Source: Saprospiraceae bacterium UBA1994
GTDB lineage: Bacteria > Bacteroidota > Bacteroidia > Chitinophagales > Saprospiraceae
NCBI GenBank assembly: GCA_002335865.1
Contig: DDCY01000031.1
Location: forward strand, 9,084 to 27,593
DNA length: 18,510 bases
Direction of reading: 5' to 3'
Part shown: piece by piece, positions 1 through 8,452 of the stretch
How the letters are laid out: each line of letters starts with the position of its first letter
Position numbering within the stretch: the stretch's first letter is position 1
Position numbers and translations under genes: made by a program
Notes under the pieces: generated by a model
Databases searched by the model: none
Told to the model about the DNA's origin: nothing
The model's input: only the letters and a program-made list of their open reading frames with translations

Positions 1-302
1 TCTTGATTGAATGATTCTGCTCGAGTGTACATTCCTGCCATATTCGTGACATTAGAGACTTCCCAATCACTAATATCTGCATCAAAATTTGTCCTATCTG
101 CAAATGCCAATTCCATAAATGTTACATTAGACACATCCCAGTCAGGCATAGGACCATATTCGCTATCTATACAAAGACCAGTAATTGGATGAGTTTCCAA
201 ACAGTCGTTAACGGCATCGTTAAAATTTGAATTGTTAATGGGAGTGGTTTGTGAAAAACCAATAGATGAGATAAACAGAAATAAAAATGTAGTAATTCTC
301 AT
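1..302 (-). CDS. BspA-like (DUF285) surface protein, N-terminal part, cut by window edge
   Basis: Translation of the minus strand from the ATG at 302 gives an open frame of 100 codons that runs off the left edge. It begins with a classical signal peptide (MRITTFLFLFISSIGFSQ, cleavage probably after residue 17 or 18). From about residue 50 it shows two units of the DUF285/BspA-type repeat: DWDVSNVTFMELAFAD and DWEVSNVTNMAGMYTRAESFNQ-like, with the diagnostic W-x-V-S-N-V-T-x-M core. Proteins of this family are leucine-rich-repeat-like surface proteins, in Bacteroidota usually exported and often with a C-terminal sorting domain; that end lies outside the window. It is on the same strand as the response regulator behind it, 85 nt downstream of its stop. 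The function beyond surface exposure and possible adhesion is not visible. Confidence 0.85.
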   Translation of the reverse strand, partial: MRITTFLFLFISSIGFSQTTPINNSNFNDAVNDCLETHPITGLCIDSEYGPMPDWDVSNVTFMELAFADRTNFDADISDWEVSNVTNMAGMYTRAESFNQ

Positions 303-387
303 AATATAAATTTTATAATTCTTGGGTACTTGTATTTTATTCGAAAAAAACTGATCTCTCAATTATTATTCTAGAATGGATCTTAGT

Positions 388-1068
388 TTATACCAATTGA
401 TGCTCAATCGCAAATTTTATGAGGTTGACTGTACTCCGTACGCCTAGTTTTCTCATTATATTTTTGCGGTGTACACCTACGGTTTGGTCGCTTATATATA
501 GATCTTTAGCTATTTCTCTATTATTTTTAGATTCAGCAATAAGATGTAATATCTCCTGCTCTCTCTTGGTTAATTTTTGTTTCATTGTGTAGCTATCCTC
601 ATAAAACCTATTAGCTAAATTAGCTACAGCTTGTGTTACATATGTCCTACTTGATGCTGGTGTCACTCTCAATCCATCGGACATATAGGTGTCACCTTCC
701 ATCACAGCATTGATACCTTGAAAAAGGTCTAGAGAATCATTACTTTTTAGTATATATCCATCTGTTCCGTTCAGAAATGCACGCTTGACAAATTTCCTAT
801 CTGTATAAGTAGTCAATACTATCACTCTCATATTTGGGCAATAGCTTTTGAGTATAGGTATTAATTCAATCCCATCTTCTCCAGGAAAATTAATATCCAT
901 TATCAATAAGTCACAATCACCCAAGCTAACTCTCTTAAGTAAATCTGCAGAGTTGTTTGCCGTCGCTGATACCTTGATTGACGGATTACTTGTAGAATTA
1001 AAAATGGCAGTTAACCCTTCGATCATCAATATTTGGCAGTCGGCTATAATAGTATTTATCATGCTCAT
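388..1068 (-). CDS. NarL/FixJ-type response regulator (REC + LuxR HTH)
   Basis: A 226-residue two-domain transcription factor. Residues 1-125 form a receiver domain: the phospho-acceptor is Asp58 in LLIMDINFPGEDG, the switch Thr is Thr86 in VIVLTTYTD and the conserved Lys is Lys108 in YILKS. Residues 166-226 form a LuxR/GerE helix-turn-helix starting LTKREQEILHLIAES and containing NREIAKDLYISDQTVGVHR, the usual recognition region. Length is standard for the family. The N-terminal acidic pair that binds Mg2+ is reduced: family members usually read ADDH here, this protein reads ADCQ (Asp10, Cys11). The start is supported by GGAG nine nt upstream of the ATG. No histidine kinase is adjacent, so its partner is unknown. 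It may regulate the neighbouring surface or secreted genes, but nothing in the sequence proves a target. Confidence 0.93.
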   Translation of the reverse strand: MSMINTIIADCQILMIEGLTAIFNSTSNPSIKVSATANNSADLLKRVSLGDCDLLIMDINFPGEDGIELIPILKSYCPNMRVIVLTTYTDRKFVKRAFLNGTDGYILKSNDSLDLFQGINAVMEGDTYMSDGLRVTPASSRTYVTQAVANLANRFYEDSYTMKQKLTKREQEILHLIAESKNNREIAKDLYISDQTVGVHRKNIMRKLGVRSTVNLIKFAIEHQLV

Positions 1069-1131
1069 ATTACTCTCCTGTCACATATACCATAGATAGC
1101 ATATGTTGGTTTATATTTTTAATAATGAGTC

Positions 1132-1145
1132 TTGACCAAAGTCAA
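1132..1145. promoter_or_regulatory. Short inverted repeat upstream of the response regulator gene
   Basis: TTGACCAAAGTCAA is a perfect 5-bp inverted repeat with a 4-base spacer, 64 nt upstream of the response regulator start. Its position and size would suit a binding site for a dimeric LuxR-type regulator, possibly autoregulation. A 14-bp palindrome in AT-rich DNA can occur by chance. Confidence 0.25.
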
Positions 1146-1333
1146 TAAACTTATCTTCGAGCGAACAATTGCAAAAGGAATGCCAAATGCGATAAAAGGG
1201 TAGTAAATCACCTATAGATTGACCCTTAAATGAAAAGTATCTTATTAGAAATTCTAAAGGAGAATATGAATATTTTCGTCAGAAAAACGGAAATTAAATT
1301 TAATAGACGTAGGACAAATTAACCAACCGAAAT
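1146..1333. other. Intergenic spacer between response regulator and asparaginase-family gene
   Basis: AT-rich non-coding stretch. No RNA gene, clear hairpin terminator or promoter of the TAnnTTTG type is visible. A very short plus-strand ORF at 1266-1322 behind AAAGGAG is discussed under rejected items. Confidence 0.4.
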
Positions 1334-2287
1334 TTAGCTTAAATAACTCTGTGCATCATAGACTTTGTTATGATTTTGATAGGTTACGGTGTATTGGAAT
1401 CCTGGCTGAATACTGTAAGCACCATATCTCCCGTATTTATCCAATGCTACATAGCCGACTTGCATCTCTTTATAGGAGTCTTTATTCTTCTCTATGGTAC
1501 GCATTACTGCTGCCTTACAGGCTTCTAACGGTGACATTCCTTGACGCATAAATTCAACAGTAAGAAACGATCCTAAAGTGGTCAAAACCAACTCTCCCAT
1601 ACCTGTAGCTGTGGCTGCCCCGGCCTCATTATCTACGAAAAGTCCTGCCCCAATAATAGGCGAGTCTCCCACCCTACCTTGCATCTTATATCCTAGTCCA
1701 CTTGTAGAGCAACCGCCAGAGATATCACCATTTTGATCTATCGCTAACATCCCTATTGTATCATGTAATTCAACATTGACTTTAGGTTTATATTCCGCAG
1801 TTTTAAGCCATTCTACATATTCTGCCTTTGACTTTTCTGTGAGTAGATTTTCTTTCTGAAACCCTTTATCTAGAGCAAATTGCAAAGCACCATCACCGGC
1901 TAAGATCACGTGTGGAGTATCTTCCATTACTAATCGAGCTACAGAGATAGGATTCTTGATATCTTTGAGATAACAGACTGATCCAGCCCTATGCTCCTTA
2001 TCCATGATACAAGCATCAAGTGTAACAGTACCTGATCTATCAGGGCGCCCTCCTATTCCTACAGACTGATCTAGAGGGTTATTCTCTACGTTATTAATGC
2101 CTTTCTCTATGCCATCTAATAGATTGCCTTCTTGGACCGCTTTAAGCGCTATCTGGTTATCCAAGATATGTGGCCATGTACTAATAATAAGTGGTGTAGG
2201 AATACCCTTTGAATCTTCTTTGGATTTCTGATAGTCTGAATTTACAATAGAATCACAGCCAGCGAAACTCGCGGCAATAGTTCCCAT
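1334..2287 (-). CDS. N4-(beta-N-acetylglucosaminyl)-L-asparaginase family Ntn-hydrolase (glycosylasparaginase)
   Basis: Glycosylasparaginase cleaves the GlcNAc-Asn bond of N-glycoprotein remnants; the proenzyme cuts itself before a nucleophilic Thr. Numbering from the ATG at 2287 (317 residues), the self-cleavage site is HDTIGM with Asp176/Thr177 as scissile pair. The substrate-site residues of the characterised Flavobacterium enzyme are found at matching spacing: Thr195 in GGCSTSGLGYKMQGRVGDSP, Arg205, Asp208, Thr228 and Gly229 in ATATGMGEL; Trp38 in IISTWPH matches the N-terminal Trp. The enzyme thus looks intact and active. The first ATG falls inside a hydrophobic segment (MGTIAASFAGC) preceded in frame by a twin-arginine-like stretch, so the real start is almost certainly upstream (see 2288-2365). 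The gene follows the peroxidase gene on the same strand and in the same frame, suggesting one transcript. Expected location is the periplasm, possibly as a Tat-exported lipoprotein through Cys11. Confidence 0.92.
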   Translation of the reverse strand: MGTIAASFAGCDSIVNSDYQKSKEDSKGIPTPLIISTWPHILDNQIALKAVQEGNLLDGIEKGINNVENNPLDQSVGIGGRPDRSGTVTLDACIMDKEHRAGSVCYLKDIKNPISVARLVMEDTPHVILAGDGALQFALDKGFQKENLLTEKSKAEYVEWLKTAEYKPKVNVELHDTIGMLAIDQNGDISGGCSTSGLGYKMQGRVGDSPIIGAGLFVDNEAGAATATGMGELVLTTLGSFLTVEFMRQGMSPLEACKAAVMRTIEKNKDSYKEMQVGYVALDKYGRYGAYSIQPGFQYTVTYQNHNKVYDAQSYLS

Positions 2288-2365
2288 ACCCGCTTGCTTG
2301 ATGAATCTTCTCCGATTGGGAGAATGGTCCTTTTCAAAGCGATTATTTTTTAAACTATGTTTGAT
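2288..2365 (-). other. In-frame Tat-like leader of the asparaginase-family gene, without canonical start codon
   Basis: Reading upstream from the ATG at 2287, the frame stays open for 28 codons until the TAA of the peroxidase gene (2374-2372). The last codons encode SPNRRRFIKQAG directly followed by MGTIAASFAGC, which matches the twin-arginine pattern (RR-x-F-I-K plus a weakly hydrophobic segment) and ends in a possible lipobox (FAGC). No ATG, GTG or TTG occurs in this stretch in frame. The best-placed candidate is ATC at 2365-2363, six nt after the TAA, giving a 26-residue extension (I/M)KHSLKNNRFEKDHSP plus the RR motif. Either AUC is used, or the start codon was mutated, or there is a base error in the sequence. 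Confidence 0.6.
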
Positions 2366-2371
2366 ATTATG

Positions 2372-4291
2372 TTATTCTTTTATGAGCTTCAGAATATTAT
2401 AGCCGTACTGCGTTTGAAGTCTAATATTATAAAGACCTCTAGGCATATTAGCAGGTAATACCATCTGGAAATAATTATCCCCTGCATAAGCAAGCAAGAC
2501 CACAGAAGTGATCAATCTTCCTTGATAATCAATAACATCTAAATTGATATTCTGATCTATATCCGAGAAGTATTTGATAGTAGTTTCATTACCAGAAGTT
2601 GGGTTAGGATATAACTGAGCTTCTAGATCAAATTGTTTGATTACTGGTCCATCAGAAATCATTTCATGAGGCATAGCTATAAAAACTTGATCTTGCATTA
2701 AATCTATACTAGTATTACGCACGATAACTTCTTTCATTGAAGTATTTGATACCATTTCTTTTTGTGCTGCAGTCAGCTCATTATCTACTTCGTAATAGTA
2801 TCTATCTCCATCTCTAAGCACTTGAAATTGCTCCTCGAGTATAGTCATTATCAACTCACCAAATAGTGCATCTGATCCTACATGCTGTTCGCTTACCATA
2901 CCTACCCACGGATCAAGATTATCGATACTCCCATATACTTCTTGCAATATATCAGCTACCTCTTGATCATTCGTCAATGTGTAAAATGAATTGACTGAGG
3001 GTAGACCTAAGTGCTGTCTTATTTGATTGAAAGAGGGAATCCCACGCTCTCTACCTCTATTAATGTTAATTGCTGCCAGATCCAATCCACCTTGTCCAGG
3101 AGCTCCAAAAAGGAAATTCCTTACATCATCTATTACTTTGCAGTCCATTTCTTGCTGCACTTGCGTAGCCATACCTTTAAAAAAAGTATCTACTCCTCCA
3201 GATAAAACCATAACAAATGGATTAAAGAAAGCATCTCTTAAAGAGATATTTCCTCCTGATATATCTGATCCGTCGTTATTCATACGGATGATATTAGAAT
3301 TAATTAATGTATGGCCTAATCTGAAGGCCGCTGCTGAAAACTCATTACTTATAGATGGATTTATAGTAGCATTATATCCTAAATAATTAGGAAGCTCTAC
3401 TCCCATTGCAGGCAGCCATTCGTTATATACTATTTCTTGAATGAGGGCACCTACAAGTTTACGTGCTCTTTGATATATACGTTCATCATTCCATGAAGGG
3501 TGCGCTAATCCTAATTCTTCACAAAGCCGATTGTGCTCTCTTAAAAAGACAACGTGAAATGAAAGTAAAAGTGGGTTTTCATTAGCTCTTATATCCCCAG
3601 CAACAAAATATTTTGTCAACGATCTTGTGTCATCCGCCATAAATGGAGCATTGAAATCTATCTCATCATTTATATTCCCGGTAACTGTATTCCAAGGCAA
3701 TAAATTACCTGGCGAAGTTTTAAGTTTGCCACCATCAAAAGTCCTTAACCAATTGGCTCTATCTTCATCAGATCCATACACTGTTGAAGCATCGATAAAC
3801 GAATTGATCTGATTGGTATGTTGACGTGGATTGTTAATATCAGTTCCTGTTCCTGGAGCCGCCATGGACCTGGACATATGCATAATCGAGCCAGGTGTAA
3901 AAAATAGATCTTCACTTGGTATCTCAATATTAGATAAGATTTCATCTGGATCATTTTCGACCAATGAAATGTCATGGTCTACAAATTGACCAAATGCCCA
4001 AATAAAATCTGAAAGTGCTAATCCGTTAGATATTGCGGTTGTCTGTGCAAAAAGTCTATTACTAATAACCCTAGGGTTAGGTCTATCGTAAGTCAAATCT
4101 AGCTTCGGAACTGAAATGCCATCAGCATAGTCTGAATGAGCAATTCTAATGAGCTGAGTATTTGCAGCACCCCAAAAAGGATTGTTTATATTATTTTGGC
4201 TCCCATCAAATGATCTGTAAATCTGAGCTGATGTAGATATACTAAACAACAAAAAAGAACAGATAAGGGGAATAAATACTTTCGATTTCAT
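2372..4291 (-). CDS. Secreted animal-type haem peroxidase with T9SS C-terminal domain
   Basis: A 639-residue member of the peroxidase-cyclooxygenase superfamily (An_peroxidase). It starts with a signal peptide (MKSKVFIPLICSFLLFSISTSAQ, 23 residues). Catalytic residues align with myeloperoxidase: distal Gln102, Asp105 and His106 in GQFVDHDISL, Arg235 and Glu238 in GDIRANENP, proximal His327 in FRLGHTLI. Also visible are the family signatures INSFIDASTVYGS and LSFHVVFLREHNRLCEEL. Asp105 and Glu238 suggest ester-linked haem; the residue after Glu238 is Asn, so the sulphonium bond specific to myeloperoxidase is absent. Residues about 555-639 form a T9SS type A sorting domain (AQLYPNPTSGNETTI ... 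NILKLIKE). The enzyme should therefore be secreted through the outer membrane and be surface-bound or released, oxidising halides or phenolics with H2O2; the substrate cannot be told. Confidence 0.95.
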   Translation of the reverse strand: MKSKVFIPLICSFLLFSISTSAQIYRSFDGSQNNINNPFWGAANTQLIRIAHSDYADGISVPKLDLTYDRPNPRVISNRLFAQTTAISNGLALSDFIWAFGQFVDHDISLVENDPDEILSNIEIPSEDLFFTPGSIMHMSRSMAAPGTGTDINNPRQHTNQINSFIDASTVYGSDEDRANWLRTFDGGKLKTSPGNLLPWNTVTGNINDEIDFNAPFMADDTRSLTKYFVAGDIRANENPLLLSFHVVFLREHNRLCEELGLAHPSWNDERIYQRARKLVGALIQEIVYNEWLPAMGVELPNYLGYNATINPSISNEFSAAAFRLGHTLINSNIIRMNNDGSDISGGNISLRDAFFNPFVMVLSGGVDTFFKGMATQVQQEMDCKVIDDVRNFLFGAPGQGGLDLAAININRGRERGIPSFNQIRQHLGLPSVNSFYTLTNDQEVADILQEVYGSIDNLDPWVGMVSEQHVGSDALFGELIMTILEEQFQVLRDGDRYYYEVDNELTAAQKEMVSNTSMKEVIVRNTSIDLMQDQVFIAMPHEMISDGPVIKQFDLEAQLYPNPTSGNETTIKYFSDIDQNINLDVIDYQGRLITSVVLLAYAGDNYFQMVLPANMPRGLYNIRLQTQYGYNILKLIKE

Positions 4292-4799
4292 TAAGTAACT
4301 GGGTTAACGCTCTTGGGAAGAGAGCAATAGTTTGCATCACCAAAAAATTAACTTATTTACAAATATAATCAATTGAATTTGTTTTGACTGATTACTAGAG
4401 ACGGTATTTTGTCTTCAAAAAATTAGATAACATTATTAATTTCCTTAAAGTTGTAATTGGTGAGAAGCATTTGGAACAAAAAAGCTGCCATATTTGGATT
4501 ACATCACTAATTCATTTAGAAAAGCAGTGAAAAGAAATCAAATATAATACTAAAATTTAGTAGATAACTGAATTATTAATTAAATAATTTGTTACTACAA
4601 AGAATGTTATACTGTACAAATATCTCAAAGAATTATGAATCCGAACATATTTTATTTGCAGTTTGCATTTGGAATAAAAAATTAAAAAATAGAAAGAATC
4701 AGCTTAGAAAAAGTTAATATTTATTTTTTGACCAGTGTGATTTAGAGATTTTTCCAAATTAATAATAGTAAGTATAGCTTTCTGATAGAATATTACGTT
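4292..4799. other. 508-bp divergent intergenic region
   Basis: Separates the minus-strand peroxidase gene from the plus-strand outer-membrane protein gene and must carry the promoters of both. It is strongly AT-rich with many A and T runs. A -7 element for the peroxidase is visible at 4360-4367; none matching fully was found for the plus-strand gene. A small hairpin CTCTTGGGAAGAG sits in the peroxidase leader near 4309-4321. No ORF with coding character and no RNA gene was recognised. Confidence 0.5.
4360..4367 (-). promoter_or_regulatory. Bacteroidota -7 element for the peroxidase gene
   Basis: The minus strand reads TATATTTG, an exact match to the Bacteroidota -7 consensus TAnnTTTG, with 68 nt between it and the peroxidase ATG. 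The same octamer lies at a similar distance (63 nt) before the metalloprotease gene. A good -33 TTG box is not obvious. Confidence 0.5.
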
Positions 4800-7700
4800 A
4801 TGCTTGTTAACGAAAACAAGCATTTTGAGCGCATCAAAGATAATTTGATTAAAACAACCATTATATCACACCTATACTTAGTCTTTATTGTAATATTTAC
4901 ATTAAGCATAACTAGTATATGTAATTCTCAAATAACCAACAACATAGGACTTAAAGATAGTAATTGTATTCTTGTTCAAGACAGTCTTAGTATTCTGCCA
5001 TCATCAGTAATCATAGAGTATCAAAACATAAGATTGCTTTCTAATGAATATACTGTAGTTGACAATGAAATATTAGGTCTACCTTCTCTTTGCAAAAAAT
5101 CTGATTCTCTAAAAATTTCATATCGCACATTTGATTTTAGGTTTGGAGAAGTACTTAGCCACTTGGACACCACTCAAATGGTGAAAAAAGATATCGTTTA
5201 CATAGGATACGACTACAGCCCTTTCAAAAACTCAAATAATCAGGCAATTATATCTGGAAAAGGCCTTGACTACAATGGAAGCTTTACACGCGGGTTTTCT
5301 GTGGGCAATAGCCAAAGTCTAGTACTCAATAGTAATTTTAATTTGCAACTCGCTGGCGATCTAGGTAATGGACTCAAGATAGTAGCGGCTATATCAGACG
5401 ATAATATCCCTATACAACCGGAAGGCAATACCCAGTCTTTGCAAGAATTTGACCAAGTGTATATAAGGCTAACCAAGGATAAAACCTCAGTGGTAGCTGG
5501 AGATTATCAACAGCAAAGCCGCAACAGCTACTTCATGAAATACTTTAAAAAACTAAAAGGAGCTAGTGTAACTCATGGACAATCTCTATCTACCACCAAA
5601 AAAGTAGAATCTAGAGCTAGTTTTGCCGTATCCAAAGGAAAATTTAATAGGTTAACCCTTCCGGTAGAAGAGGGGAATCAAGGCCCTTATAAACTAACCG
5701 GAGCCAACGGAGAACGGTTTTTAATAGTACTAGCTGGATCAGAAAGAGTATACTATGACGGAGTATTACTGGAACGTGGGGAAGATTTCGATTATTCCAT
5801 TGACTACAATAGAGCAGAAATAGTTTTTACCCCAAAGAGAATCGTTGCAAGAGAAAGTCGTATAATTATAGAATATGAATATACTGACCAAAATTACTTA
5901 AGAACGCTATATACCCTAGAATCAAATTATACCAGCAATAAGCTTAAAATCAGCACACAATTTTATAGCGAACAGGATAGTAAGAATGGAAGCGGGCAAG
6001 CTGCATTAGATAGCATAGACAAGCAAATATTAGCTACCAGCGGAGACAACCTAATGGACGCAGTAAGATCTGGAGTAAATGCATTACAAGAAGATGCTAG
6101 TGACCAAGGAAGAATAACATATATCATGTTAGATCACCCAACTAGTCCAAATCCAGATGACTTTATACTCAAATATAGTAATGATACTAATATGCCCCTC
6201 TTCACAGCCATATTCTCAGAGGTAGAAGGAGGGAATGGTGACTATATCATAGATAATGAAATCGGTACGAATGGTAGAGTATACAAATATGTCGGTACTG
6301 GTATGGGTACATACTTACCTACAATCAGAATCGTACCTCCGGAGCAAAAACAAATGCTAACCAGTCGGATAGAATATCAAATATCCAAAAACGCCACGCT
6401 CTACGGGGAATTGGGATGGACCAATTTAGACATTAATCGGCTCTCCATTCTGAACAAAGAAGATAATCAAGGGCTAGCGACTAATATAGGATATAAACAT
6501 GAATGGGCTCTGGACAGTGCTAAACTTTGGAGACTGAGTACAGACCTTAACTATGAATACGTGGATGAAAAATTTAATCCATTAAATCCTTATAGAGCTG
6601 CAGAATTTAGTAGAGAATGGAGTATAACGGAACCCAATACTGCTAACGAGCAAATAATAAAATCCGTTATAAATCTACAAAAGGGAAATCAGCTCTCAAT
6701 TAGATATGGATTATCTAGCTATGAGCGTATATCGCTATACGAAGGAAGACAGCACTATATAGATGCCAAATACAATCATAAAGGATGGAATATGATAGCG
6801 TTAGGTAAGTATCTCGAAAGTGAAGGTTATGGAAAAAATAGTCTATTTGTACGACCCAAAATAAACATAAGTAAGACCATAAATAAATTAGGAGGCTGGA
6901 CCATAGAGTATGGCTATGAGCAAGAAAAAAATGAAGTGATACAGACTGTAGATCAATCGTTGCAAGATAGAAGTTTTGACTTCAATATCAATCGGTTTAT
7001 CATAGAAAACAATCAAGATAACCAACTGACTATCAAAATAGAAGCCAAGCAAAGATCAGATCAACTACCTATTAATGGGGCCTTAGTAGAATCCATAAAA
7101 ACCAATGAATTATCCGCAGAATCGAAGTGGAAAATCAACGATTCCAATAACTTAAAATGGACATTGGGTGTAAGGGATTTTGAAGTAATAGATCAGGAAG
7201 CTATAGATCAACAATCTAAAACCACCATACTATCAAGAATAGCATATAATATCAAACTCTGGAATGGTCTATTGAGTTCTACAATGAACTACGATATAAG
7301 CTCTGGGCAAGAACCAAAACAAGAATTTACCTATGAAAAAGTAGAGCCTGGTCAAGGAAATTATATTTATATTGGAAATAGTAGTACGCCTGAAGAAGAC
7401 GAATTATTTCTTTATGAATATAGTGAAATAGATACTGCCAACTACATCAAAATATTTTTATTCAACAATGAATTTATAAGGACCAATAACCAATCTTTAA
7501 ACATAAGTCTTAGGATCAACCCTCATAAAGTGATTAAGAACAAGAAGAACTTCTTTAGAAAATTTGCTACTAATCACAGTATCAGATTTAATCAAAAAGT
7601 AGAAGATAATGGTGAAGAATCTAATTTTCAGCCACTGAATTTCAGCCTCGATAATGTATCGCTTACATCTTACAGGTCTCTGATAGCTAATACGTTATTT

Positions 7701-8315
7701 TTTAATAGAACGAGTACTGCTTTTGATATACAATTGGGCAATAGACTTACTGAAAATAGGAATGTTCAGATTGTAGGAATCGAAGACCGCGGTTTGGCTG
7801 AATATTTTAGTAGATTACGATTTCAAATTATTTCTGCAACTGACTTTATAGTCAACGTAAAGACTGGTACCAAAACTTATGAATCTAATTTTTTTAGCCA
7901 GCGAAATTTCCACATCAAATATTGGAATGTCAGCCCTGAAATAAATTGGAGGCCTACAGCCAATTGGAGGATTATCAGTTCCTACCAATATGATACCCGA
8001 CTGCAACAATTGAGTGGAATGGAAACAGCAAATAGCCACGATATTACATTCGAATCTACCTACCGTAGAGCCAGTAAATCAAGTTACAACCTTAGTTTTT
8101 CGCTAGTCAATGTGGAATATAATGGTACAGCAAATAGTACTATAGAGTATGACCTTTTAGATGGCCTAAAAGATGGTAAAAACTACTTATGGAATCTCAA
8201 TATAACCCGAAGAATGGCGAAAAATGTAGACCTAAATATCAGCTATGATGGACGAAAAACTGGTATTTCACCTATCGTACATGTTGCAAGGGCTCAAGTC
8301 AAGGCGACATTTTGA
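4800..8315 (+). CDS. Large outer-membrane beta-barrel protein of unknown function
   Basis: 1171 residues. The N-terminus has a long charged n-region followed by a hydrophobic segment (residues about 21-43, ending SICNSQ), an unusually long but plausible signal peptide; the next Met is over 100 residues on, so the start at 4800 is the only sensible one. Residues about 55-130 form a soluble domain. Residues about 155-250 hold the most conserved-looking block, with GSFTRGFSVGNSQSL, the motif DDNIPIQPEGNTQSLQEFDQ, then VVAGDYQQQSRNSYFMKYFKK. The rest alternates polar and hydrophobic residues rich in Tyr, Trp and Asn, as in long beta-barrels, and the protein ends in Phe (RAQVKATF), the usual barrel C-terminus. 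The DDNIPIQPEGNT block resembles one I associate with SprA-type T9SS translocon proteins, but the protein is half that size, so this is at most distant kinship. It has no T9SS sorting domain, fitting insertion into the outer membrane. Confidence 0.8.
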   Translation: MLVNENKHFERIKDNLIKTTIISHLYLVFIVIFTLSITSICNSQITNNIGLKDSNCILVQDSLSILPSSVIIEYQNIRLLSNEYTVVDNEILGLPSLCKKSDSLKISYRTFDFRFGEVLSHLDTTQMVKKDIVYIGYDYSPFKNSNNQAIISGKGLDYNGSFTRGFSVGNSQSLVLNSNFNLQLAGDLGNGLKIVAAISDDNIPIQPEGNTQSLQEFDQVYIRLTKDKTSVVAGDYQQQSRNSYFMKYFKKLKGASVTHGQSLSTTKKVESRASFAVSKGKFNRLTLPVEEGNQGPYKLTGANGERFLIVLAGSERVYYDGVLLERGEDFDYSIDYNRAEIVFTPKRIVARESRIIIEYEYTDQNYLRTLYTLESNYTSNKLKISTQFYSEQDSKNGSGQAALDSIDKQILATSGDNLMDAVRSGVNALQEDASDQGRITYIMLDHPTSPNPDDFILKYSNDTNMPLFTAIFSEVEGGNGDYIIDNEIGTNGRVYKYVGTGMGTYLPTIRIVPPEQKQMLTSRIEYQISKNATLYGELGWTNLDINRLSILNKEDNQGLATNIGYKHEWALDSAKLWRLSTDLNYEYVDEKFNPLNPYRAAEFSREWSITEPNTANEQIIKSVINLQKGNQLSIRYGLSSYERISLYEGRQHYIDAKYNHKGWNMIALGKYLESEGYGKNSLFVRPKINISKTINKLGGWTIEYGYEQEKNEVIQTVDQSLQDRSFDFNINRFIIENNQDNQLTIKIEAKQRSDQLPINGALVESIKTNELSAESKWKINDSNNLKWTLGVRDFEVIDQEAIDQQSKTTILSRIAYNIKLWNGLLSSTMNYDISSGQEPKQEFTYEKVEPGQGNYIYIGNSSTPEEDELFLYEYSEIDTANYIKIFLFNNEFIRTNNQSLNISLRINPHKVIKNKKNFFRKFATNHSIRFNQKVEDNGEESNFQPLNFSLDNVSLTSYRSLIANTLFFNRTSTAFDIQLGNRLTENRNVQIVGIEDRGLAEYFSRLRFQIISATDFIVNVKTGTKTYESNFFSQRNFHIKYWNVSPEINWRPTANWRIISSYQYDTRLQQLSGMETANSHDITFESTYRRASKSSYNLSFSLVNVEYNGTANSTIEYDLLDGLKDGKNYLWNLNITRRMAKNVDLNISYDGRKTGISPIVHVARAQVKATF

Positions 8316-8381
8316 TCAGTCCCTTTACAATAATTAATATATTAGTCCTTTGTGACACATCTTTCTAAACTTTCTATAGTT

Positions 8382-8389
8382 TATATTTG
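8382..8389 (+). promoter_or_regulatory. Bacteroidota -7 element for the metalloprotease gene
   Basis: TATATTTG matches the TAnnTTTG consensus exactly and lies 63 nt before the ATG at 8453, so the metalloprotease is probably transcribed on its own rather than only from the upstream barrel gene. The -33 region reads TTTC or CATC at the expected spacing, a weak match. Confidence 0.5.
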
Positions 8390-8452
8390 CGCTCAAACTT
8401 ATAAACAAAACTCACTTTATAAGTCATAATGATTCATTTTTAAACCACCGCG

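Noticed and set aside
7..192. Plus-strand ORF at the left edge
   Set aside because: It is antisense to the BspA-like repeats, whose regular composition keeps the other strand open.
1266..1322. 18-codon plus-strand ORF behind AAAGGAG
   Set aside because: Highly charged, no homology or hydrophobic segment, no promoter and nothing to couple with; too short to support.
3627..3812. Open frames antisense to the peroxidase gene
   Set aside because: Shadow frames without start signals or recognisable products.
2288..4291. Readthrough fusion of peroxidase and asparaginase across the TAA
   Set aside because: It would bury a C-terminal T9SS domain and a Tat-like signal inside one protein, which makes no functional sense; separate start is simpler.
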